DNA from: Penium margaritaceum
Lineage: Eukaryota; Streptophyta; Zygnematophyceae; Desmidiales; Peniaceae
Reading direction: 5' to 3'
DNA: 64,000 bases
NCBI GenBank assembly: GCA_023375785.1
Contig: SZWC01001596.1
Location: 163,799-227,798 of the forward strand
Both the position numbers and the translations under genes were made by a program. The notes beneath the pieces are model-generated. The model was not told the origin of the DNA. It searched no databases and saw nothing but the letters and a program-made list of their open reading frames with translations. Position 1 is the first letter of the stretch; each line of letters starts with the position of its first letter. Of this stretch, positions 57,758 to 64,000 are shown in pieces.

Positions 57758-58021
57758 CTATTCCCGTTTTGGCCGCACGCCGTCACCGACCTGGAAGTCA
57801 TCGAGCATGAGGCCGGCGTTTGCGCGGTCCACCCCACGTTGTGCTACGACAGACCCCTGAGTGCGAGCCTCTTGTAGGCACCTTTGAAGCCAAGCGCCCC
57901 GTTGTTTCATGAATTCCACTTTGTCAGCCACCGTCGAACCCTCTTCCCGCGGCGGCACCGGTGCGTCCGGCATGAGCGGCGGGGTAGCCATGGTCCAATG
58001 TTGCTGGCCGTGGCGCATCAT
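57758..58021 (-). CDS. pol: Integrase C-terminal tail, copy B
   Basis: Reads PLMPDAPVPPREEGSTVADK, FMKQRGAWLQRCLQEAR and RANAGLMLDDFQVGDGVRP. The end matches the usual F-x-V-G-D-x-V motif following the Gypsy integrase core. The copy A counterpart is near 36,600-36,783. Part of a fossil. Confidence 0.7.
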   Translation of the reverse strand: MMRHGQQHWTMATPPLMPDAPVPPREEGSTVADKVEFMKQRGAWLQRCLQEARTQGSVVAQRGVDRANAGLMLDDFQVGDGVRPKRE

Positions 58022-58128
58022 GTAGGGGGAAAAGCTGGTAGAAGAGTGAGGTGTGATGTTGTACTCGTAAACGATGTCCTCCAGCAGCTCATCCCATGGT
58101 GCATTCTCGTTGACAGCTTACGGATGGT

Positions 58129-58660
58129 CTAGGTGATGGCACCGTGCATGCGTTCGACTTGACCTTGTGCCTGTGGCCGGTATGGTGCCCCATTGTCAAT
58201 CTGGATGTTAAAGTAAGCCGCCAACTCCGCAAATGTTCCGGCGAAGTACGAGCTGTTGTCACACTGGAAGATCTTGCACCGACCTCCCCAATAGATGACC
58301 TCTTTTTTCAAGAACGCTGCGGCATGCGCTGCGTCTGCCTTAGGGACGGCCCGAGCCATGACCAACTTCGTCATGTGGTCGATGCCGAGGATCTAGTAGA
58401 CATTTTTGCATTGGGTAGTGCGGAGGGGGCCATGGAAGTCAATGATGACTTTCTCCATGGGTGCACCGAGACGGGCGCACACAAAGCGGGGCTGGTGGAT
58501 GCGTTGGCAAGGATGATGGCAGATGCAAGTCCCGCATGTTGCAACGACCTCGCCAATCTGCTTTTTTAACCCCACCCAGTAGACCTGTGGGACCAGAGCC
58601 TCGTAGACGGTGGCAGAGTGTGTGTGCATGTGCTCATGCTGCTACATGATGAGTCGATCT
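58129..58660 (-). CDS. pol: Integrase zinc domain and catalytic core, copy B
   Basis: Zinc domain: a His-rich start (HEHMHTHSATVYEALVPQVY), then W-V-G-L and CGTC for the Cys pair. Core: APMEKVIIDFHGPLRT (first Asp), HMTKLVMARAVPKADAAHAA, IFQCDNSSYFAGTFAEL (second Asp) and NGAPYRPQAQGQVERMHGAI (Glu of the DD35E triad). It is typical Gypsy type, but lies about 4 kb after RNase H rather than adjoining it. Part of a fossil. Confidence 0.9.
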
Positions 58661-58868
58661 CGCAATGGCACCACGGTGTACCAACGCAGTGGGTACGCAT
58701 CATCTGCCCGTCTCTAGGGTCGCCCTGTAGCCACACATACTTGTCGAGGGTGGCTTTAGCGTTGGGACAAACATGGGCGTCCGGGTAGACCTCCATCATG
58801 GTCCGGCCACCAGACAGGGTCTGGGCTCGTGTCCAATCGGACCACTCGTAGGTCTTGGCGCGTGGTTC

Positions 58869-59717
58869 CTACTGCCAGTGTGCTAGATCACCCCCAGGTG
58901 CCAAGACGAGGAGGCGGTTCCGCATCTCGTCAAAAGATTCCGGTGGTGGCGGCACCCTGCCACATGCCGATTCTGCCTGATGTTGCTCATCACCTGTGCC
59001 CGGTGGGAAGGCGTCACTCCGTGTGCGCTTAGAGGAGCTCCGCGTGACAGCTGGTTCCGCCGTGCCCATGGAGGTCATCATGGCGGGACGCTGAATGCGG
59101 GATGAAGTGCGCCACACAATGGCTGGTAGCATGGCAGATGGCGCATCAGCAGCTGGTGCATCGGTCCCAGTGGGTTGGGTTGCAGCAGGCGTAGGCTCGC
59201 GAGTGACGGGTGGGTCATCCACCTGAGGTGGCGCCGCTCCGGACACGGCGGGTGGTTCCTGAAGGTGAGAGGTGTTCGGTGCAACTCCCTCATTGACGTA
59301 GGACGGTGGATCATGCATCGGTAGGGAGGCTGCTCCGGGCGCTGCGGGTGGTTCCTGGATATGAGAGGTGCTCCGTGCAACTCCCTCGTCACCGCAGGAC
59401 AGTGGATGATGCACCGGAAGGGAGGCTTCCTGGGTCGTTGATGACACAGGTGCAGTAGGGGAAGAGGGAGGAGAGGGAGGGTGGGGAAGAGGGCCGAAGA
59501 CCGGAAGTGCGATGAGAGTCTCTCGTCGGTCCAGAAGAAAAGATGGGGAGGGAGCAGCTGGAGAAGGGGGTATCTGATCTGCCGCAAGAGGCTGTGTTAC
59601 TGGGAAGGTGTCAGTCGCGCTCGTGGATGGTGCGGACCGAAGGCGCATCGGACCCGCGCCATCCTCTACGCGAGTAGGCGGCAAGGGAGGAGGAGGTTCA
59701 GACGCCGAAGGCGGCAT
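58869..59717 (-). CDS. Pro/Ser-rich region, copy B (282 aa)
   Basis: Reads SASEPPPPLPPTRVEDGAGP and then units with SYVNEGVAPNTSHLQEPPAV and SCGDEGVARSTSHIQEPPAA, a ~35-residue near repeat. A Ser/Thr-rich C-part follows. The counterpart of 37,600-38,700. No known domain; probably disordered. Part of a fossil. Confidence 0.6.
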   Translation of the reverse strand: MPPSASEPPPPLPPTRVEDGAGPMRLRSAPSTSATDTFPVTQPLAADQIPPSPAAPSPSFLLDRRETLIALPVFGPLPHPPSPPSSPTAPVSSTTQEASLPVHHPLSCGDEGVARSTSHIQEPPAAPGAASLPMHDPPSYVNEGVAPNTSHLQEPPAVSGAAPPQVDDPPVTREPTPAATQPTGTDAPAADAPSAMLPAIVWRTSSRIQRPAMMTSMGTAEPAVTRSSSKRTRSDAFPPGTGDEQHQAESACGRVPPPPESFDEMRNRLLVLAPGGDLAHWQ

Positions 59718-59741
59718 GGCGCTCGATGATGGCGGATTAGC

Positions 59742-60395
59742 TCAGGAGAGTTCCTCCCCTCCATGGGGTGATTCCTCACTGCTGATGCTCGAACTGGGCT
59801 CCGAAGGGGGGGAACCGAGTCGCTGGCGGTGAAGCCAGCGCATGAACACGCTCAGCGCCATGCCATCACGAGGGTTGGCCGTCCGTGATGGGAAGATACG
59901 GCGGAGGCCCGCATGATCATGCTCATCAGCTGCCACATGGCGGTAGGAGGCCCGCAGTATGACTCCTTGACAAGCAAAGGGATACAGGTTGATGGGGAGG
60001 GGATCTTGTTGACGATGTTGCACCGCCCAGTCGAGAAAGCAACAAAAAGCATGGGCTCCACAGTCGAGAGAGAGGTCGAGGGGGTAGAGGAAGCGGAGGA
60101 AGTCGTGATGGTGTAGATTGAAGCTTCTTGTCAGGAATGGGAGAAGGCCGGCCTGGCTGCGTTCTGGGTGATCGGGAGTCATTGTCCAGTGCAGGAAACA
60201 GCACAAGGCTGCCGGGCCAACAACAGTAGAAAAGTCCAGTGGGTAGAGGTGCCGCAATCCCTCAAGGTGCTCCTCCCACTCAAAGTCCAGCCTGTGCACG
60301 GCACCGGTGATTGATGAGCGAGTGACATCACGGATCAGCTGTTGATGCAGGCGGTGCTCGCGCTCTTCAACGAGCTGCTTGGCCTGGTCAACCAT
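59742..60395 (-). CDS. Region with duplicated YPLD...CCFLDW motif, copy B (217 aa)
   Basis: Contains LRHLYPLDFSTVVGPAAL with CCFLHW, and LRFLYPLDLSLDCGAHAF with CCFLDW, two related ~45-residue units, then HVAADEHDHAGLRRIFPSRT. Conserved with 38,712-39,281 in copy A. Unrecognised. Part of a fossil. Confidence 0.55.
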   Translation of the reverse strand: MVDQAKQLVEEREHRLHQQLIRDVTRSSITGAVHRLDFEWEEHLEGLRHLYPLDFSTVVGPAALCCFLHWTMTPDHPERSQAGLLPFLTRSFNLHHHDFLRFLYPLDLSLDCGAHAFCCFLDWAVQHRQQDPLPINLYPFACQGVILRASYRHVAADEHDHAGLRRIFPSRTANPRDGMALSVFMRWLHRQRLGSPPSEPSSSISSEESPHGGEELS

Positions 60396-60539
60396 CGCGC
60401 ATATGGCACGGTATTGTTGGGAGACGTCGTCTTGGAGGGACAGAATCCTCGTCCGCTACTGGGACATGTCCTGCAATCTGGCACGGACCGAGGCCCACTC
60501 CTCTTCGCACTCCGTACGCAACTGCCGTAGTTCAGAGAG

Positions 60540-61163
60540 CTAAGCGTCAAGCTGCTGTTGCCCTAATGTTAAGCGAAGCACCTCCGCCCGCGTTGCCCTG
60601 AGGGTGCGGCCCAGTTCTGCGCATTGTTCAATGAGACGTTGCCCCTCAGTTGCGGGCAGTTCATCCCCTCTGTCAGCGGCCTCGTTCCACGCGTCTTGCC
60701 GGTGTCGCACTTCGTGAAGCCTGACTTGGATAGATTCTACTTGCACCTCTTGCTCTTGGACACTCTGGTGGCCGTTGATGCGGGCAGATTCACATGCAGA
60801 GAGGGTGGTCCTAGCCAGTGCCAGGTTCATGGCAAAGCTACGCACATGGCCCGCGTATGATCGCAGCCACGTCATGTGTTTCTCCCAGAGCCTGTGCACT
60901 CTTTCGGCCCATGCGCGATTCTGGGTTACATGAAGTGCCAATGTTTGCCACAGCGCCTCCCCGCTGTGGGGATTAGGTACTTCTGGTGAAGGTGGGGGTG
61001 CCGGGGAGGGGTCGTCCATGCCTAGGTCGTCAAGAAGATCTGCTGCATCGGCCATGGTGAGAAGCGCTGCAAGCGCGCGGGCCTCTAGCTCAGGAGCTGC
61101 GCCCGTGTACACCGTGTTTCTAGCAAGTTCTTGCTCGTAGCGTGCCCAAGCTGCGTGTTCCAT
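60540..61163 (-). CDS. Coiled-coil region, copy B (207 aa)
   Basis: N-part Ala-rich with DDLGMDDPSPAPPPSPEVPN. Then long helices with heptad-like spacing (NLALARTTLSACESARINGH; VQEQEVQVESIQVRLHEVRH; LIEQCAELGRTLRATRAEVL). The counterpart of 39,282-40,321. No enzyme motif. Part of a fossil. Confidence 0.65.
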   Translation of the reverse strand: MEHAAWARYEQELARNTVYTGAAPELEARALAALLTMADAADLLDDLGMDDPSPAPPPSPEVPNPHSGEALWQTLALHVTQNRAWAERVHRLWEKHMTWLRSYAGHVRSFAMNLALARTTLSACESARINGHQSVQEQEVQVESIQVRLHEVRHRQDAWNEAADRGDELPATEGQRLIEQCAELGRTLRATRAEVLRLTLGQQQLDA

Positions 61164-61592
61164 CTCTGGCGTGGCGTTGGTGGCGTTAGTCCGTCAGCGG
61201 TCGTCGATAGCATTCGCGTGAGAAGTATGTTCCAAGTCGTCCACAGTTGTATCTGTCTCCGTCGTGGATTGTCGGCTGTGTAAACGTCGTGAACTGCGCG
61301 AATGAGAATTTGAGGGCTGCCGTCGGGGTCCACGAGATGGTGCCCAGGCGGTTCGGGGTGGCCGGGCGGGATGGGCGTGCTGCTGTGGTCGTCAGAGGGC
61401 GAGGGGCATGTCAAGCTCCGGACCAAGTTGATGTGTCGGAGGGTCACCTCGAATCCCCGTCGGTCATATGGAGACGCGTTCGCCGAGGAGGATAACGTCT
61501 TTCGCCGGCGCCTGCATGTGTTCCATGATGCCAGCGTGTACCTCTGTTGGATACGGTGCATGATCCTCCGAAGAATTGCTGCTCTCCGTGGA
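61164..61592 (-). other. Gypsy copy B, between coiled coil and PR2
   Basis: Conserved with copy A at about 39,900-40,350, but no domain is recognisable; a local frame reads RRRKTLSSSANASPYDRRGF and SDDHSSTPIPPGHPEPPGHH. Probably linker. Confidence 0.4.
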
Positions 61593-62144
61593 TTATGCCG
61601 GTGCATCAGCGACGAGTCTCGCAAAGCGTATGCCGGTGGATTGATTTCTCGCATGTGCTGAGCGGCCAGTGGAGAGGGCCTGCCGCGTCAGCAATTGTAC
61701 ATCCTGCTGAGTTGGCACTTTCATTGCTTTAAAGTGAAGCGGGACGTATGACGGCTCACCGACATCGTCGTGCAACGTCATGCATTGTCCCCCGAGCAAA
61801 ATTATGACGTCGCATGCCGTCAGCCAATCGTTTGCAAGGAGGACATCGTACATAGAGGTTTCACACACATAGACCGGCAAGCTTCGGTGGATGTTTCCAA
61901 CCTGTAGGGGGAATGAATCAATTTGACCCTCAGATTGGGTGATTTCCCCTCCCGCGGTGCCGAAGCAGAGGTCTACTGCTCGAACGAGGTTCGACCAATG
62001 AAGCCGCCGGATGACGCGCATGGCGATTGTGGTATGTGTTGCTCCGGTATCCACGATAGGAACAAATTTCACACCGGCAATCCAGACGGAGCATGAGACG
62101 ACCGTACAGGTGTACTCCGGCATCGGTTGACGGCACAATGTCAT
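61593..62144 (-). CDS. Second retropepsin-like domain (PR2), copy B (183 aa)
   Basis: Reads EYTCTVVSCSVWIAGVKFVP, then IVDTGATHTTIAMRVIRRL with the D-T-G-A-T catalytic box. FGTAGGEITQ and PVYVCETSMYDVLLANDWLT follow, the second conserved block. The whole RVP-like layout fits within ~110 residues, the usual size. Lies after RNase H, not between gag and RT. Part of a fossil. Confidence 0.75.
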   Translation of the reverse strand: MTLCRQPMPEYTCTVVSCSVWIAGVKFVPIVDTGATHTTIAMRVIRRLHWSNLVRAVDLCFGTAGGEITQSEGQIDSFPLQVGNIHRSLPVYVCETSMYDVLLANDWLTACDVIILLGGQCMTLHDDVGEPSYVPLHFKAMKVPTQQDVQLLTRQALSTGRSAHARNQSTGIRFARLVADAPA

Positions 62145-62660
62145 CGGTCACCATGCAAGGTCTTCCGCCTCGAGGATCTCATGAACAGTCCGTCGGGTCC
62201 CATCGACATGATCCCTCATCATGCGGTGACCTGGCAACTCGAGCCAACAGTTGACTCTCCAGCCGGATGGCGCCAGAGCAGCGTTGAATTATTCAAAGAA
62301 GGTCTCCGGTAGTGTAATTTGCCCTCTCAGATGGGTAAGGACATCCATCCAGGGTAGCGTGAGGTGAGTTCGATCAACGAATTGCCGGATGGCGTCCGGC
62401 GCTACGGAACGGACCGCTTTTGCTGGCGTCGGTGACACGATTGTCAGGGCGCGCGCCGTGGGCGCAGGGGCAGAGTCGCGTCGCATGCGGCGAAGCCAAT
62501 CCCCACATTCCTTGTGCGTCCACCCAGGCGCATCCTTGAAGAGATTGGTTTTGTGTCTCATGTTTATGTGACCCACATCGTCGTCTTTTTGAGGGAAGCC
62601 GTCAAGAGGGTACGCCCAGCGGTACTCCTCAGCGGTGAGATCACGTGCTTGACCTTGAAT
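62145..62660 (-). CDS. Post-RNase H connector, copy B
   Basis: Reads DDDVGHINMRHKTNLFKDAP, then ALTIVSPTPAKAVRSVAPDA and HLTLPWMDVLTHLRGQITL. Conserved with 41,001-41,419; no motif recognised. Part of a fossil. Confidence 0.5.
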
Positions 62661-63135
62661 CAAGACAACCTTGCCAGAGGGGGGCTCGGGCGGAGGTGGA
62701 CCACCTCCATGTGACGGTGCTTCAAGGGAACCACAGTCATTCCATCCTTCACGTGGCAGCTGGCTAAGGGCGTCTGCATTGCGATTTGCAAATGCCGGAT
62801 GGTACTTGATTGTGATATTGTATCCTTGGAGAAGCAGGGCCCATTTGCCGAGGATCCCCTCGTGGTTCTGCGTTGTGAGCAGCCACTGGAGGGCCATATG
62901 ATCCGTGAGAATGGTGAAGGGCTTGCCATTCTTGACGTAATCTCGGTAGAACTGGATGGCCCATAGTACCGCCAGACATTATACCTTCACCGGGAACTTG
63001 GCCTCCGCGTTGTTGAGCGCACGGCTGCCATAACAGACCACTCTCATCATGCCGTCATCTCCCCGTTGCGACAGGATCGCCCCAATGCCCTCCTGTGAAA
63101 AAATCTGTTGTGATGACGAATGGCAGGTTGAAGTT
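62661..63135 (-). CDS. pol: RNase H of Gypsy copy B
   Basis: Contains the RNase H C-part ALQWLLTTQNHEGILGKWAL, YNITIKYHPAFANRNADALS. Upstream it has the CYGSRALNN-type start, read on the minus strand near 63,000-63,050. Typical Gypsy RNase H. Part of a fossil. Confidence 0.8.
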
Positions 63136-64000
63136 TGGGAATTCTAGCATCGGGACCGTGATGAGGCGGTGTTTAATCTCGGCCCATGCAAGCTGACATG
63201 CTTCAGTCCACTCAAATGGTTCATCTCGATGGGTAAGGCGCTGCAATGGACGAACAATCTTTGCATGGTGGCGGACAATTTTGCGATAGAAGCTCCGAGG
63301 AAGATCTTTACCTGGGATGATGTAATCGGTCGTTTCCAGTCACGGACGGCTGCGATCTTGTCTGGGTCCATGGATATGCCCTGTGCATTGATGATGAATC
63401 CCAGGAATGCCATGCTCTCTGCCCCGATGACACACTTGGCGGCCTTCAAACGAAGGTTCGCGGAGCGGGGGGCCGAGAACACAGCATCGAGTGAAGCCAT
63501 CAGCTCTTGGAAACTAAATGCAGCGACCATGACGTCATCCATGTAGCAACATGCGTTAGGAACATCGCACAACACCTGGTCCATGACACGTTGAAACGTA
63601 GCACTGGCGTTGCGCAGCCTCATGGGTATGCAAGTGAAGGCGTATAACCCGTTCGAAGTGATGAAGGCCGTCTTCAGCATAGAGTTGCGATCAATGGGGA
63701 TGGTGTGAAAGGCGGATTTGACGTCGAGTCTAACAAACCAACTCTTCCCATGCTCACGTTTTTGGATGTCAACAATGAGCGGCGTGGGATATGCGTCTTC
63801 AACAGCGACCTTGTTAAGAGCACAAAAGTCAACACAGAACCGCTTTGTACCATCCGCCTTCCCCACAATCACCAAGTTGGAACGCCACGGGCTTTGTACT
63901 TCGACGATCACGCCTTGTTCCTTTAGTTCACGCAGACCTTTGTTGATGATGTCTTTTTGGTCTTGGAGCAGACGTTGGGCTTTCTGCTTATGTGGCGGCG
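63136..64000 (-). CDS. pol: Reverse transcriptase of Gypsy copy B, runs off the window
   Basis: Motifs VEVQSPWRSNLVIVGKADGT, FCVDFCALNKVAVEDAYP, VRLDVKSAFHTIPIDRNSML, RLRNASATFQRVMDQVLCDV, CCYMDDVMVAAFSFQEL, LRLKAAKCVIGAESMAFLGF and WKRPITSSQVKIFLGA. Close to copy A's RT (41,857-42,741). The sequence at 63,960-64,000 aligns with copy A at about 42,735-42,773. Part of a fossil. Confidence 0.93.

Larger units (their letters stand above)
47476..64000 (-). mobile_element. Giant Ty3/Gypsy element, copy B, leaving the window on the right
   Basis: Same family and orientation as copy A. From the central LTR it can be followed through zinc-finger, 30-residue repeat, integrase, Pro-rich, coiled-coil, second retropepsin-like and RNase H regions into the RT, where the window ends. 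It contains the small LTR element at 51,909-55,188. Its interior between LTR and RT is longer than copy A's even without that insertion, because it carries extra zinc-finger modules and the repeat region. Fossil; clearly broken, with many breaks. Confidence 0.88.

Noticed and set aside
1-64000. Host genes, rRNA or functional tRNA genes
   Set aside because: Every stretch longer than 300 bases is accounted for by satellite, LTR elements or hAT-like elements. No intron-exon gene, rRNA motif or complete tRNA fold was seen by eye.

Overview
The window is a repeat-dominated nuclear segment of a eukaryote. I found no convincing single-copy host gene and no rRNA, tRNA or CRISPR locus. The best clue to the host is the primer-binding site at 47,451-47,468. 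It is an 18-nt complement to the 3' end of the green-plant type tRNA-Phe (acceptor ...CACGCTCACCGCA-CCA, recalled from memory). Other elements use the plant Copia-type initiator-Met site (tggtatcagagc and variants). I infer a streptophyte (land plant or charophyte alga) heterochromatic region; the species is not determined.

Layout. (1) 1-2,846: a minus-strand gag-bearing LTR element that runs off the left edge, with tandem ~145-bp leader repeats. (2) 2,847-32,349: an array of a 190-bp satellite (~60 monomers on the left, ~32 on the right). It is interrupted by a nest: a non-autonomous hAT-like element (14,339-14,811), then an old gag-only LTR element (14,915-26,254). The latter itself holds a second hAT-like copy (17,643-18,115) and a younger Copia element (18,357-25,289) with a perfect 5-bp target duplication (TGAAC). 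(3) 32,350-64,000: two tandem, minus-strand copies of a very large Ty3/Gypsy family. They share one central 1.8-kb LTR (LTR - copy A - LTR - copy B, which leaves the window at the right). Copy A carries a third hAT-like element (46,579-47,022). Copy B carries a small gag-only LTR element (51,909-55,188) with a perfect CTCTC target duplication.

The most notable content is the Gypsy family. Besides gag, protease, RT, RNase H and integrase, it has a second retropepsin-like domain after RNase H and about 3 kb of extra coding sequence (coiled coil, internal repeat, Pro/Ser-rich) between RNase H and integrase. Downstream of integrase it encodes a serial array of PHD-like C4HC3 zinc-finger modules, and in copy B a 30-residue Ala/Pro/Glu repeat. 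The same architecture in both copies says it belongs to the family and is not a local accident. All LTR elements are treated as fossils; the Gypsy and Copia copies are clearly broken.

Relative chronology from nesting: the satellite is oldest, then the outer gag-only element, then the hAT-like copies and inner Copia inside it. The Gypsy tandem abuts the satellite, and the small gag-only element inserted later into Gypsy copy B. LTR divergence judged by eye agrees (outer element clearly more diverged than inner Copia).
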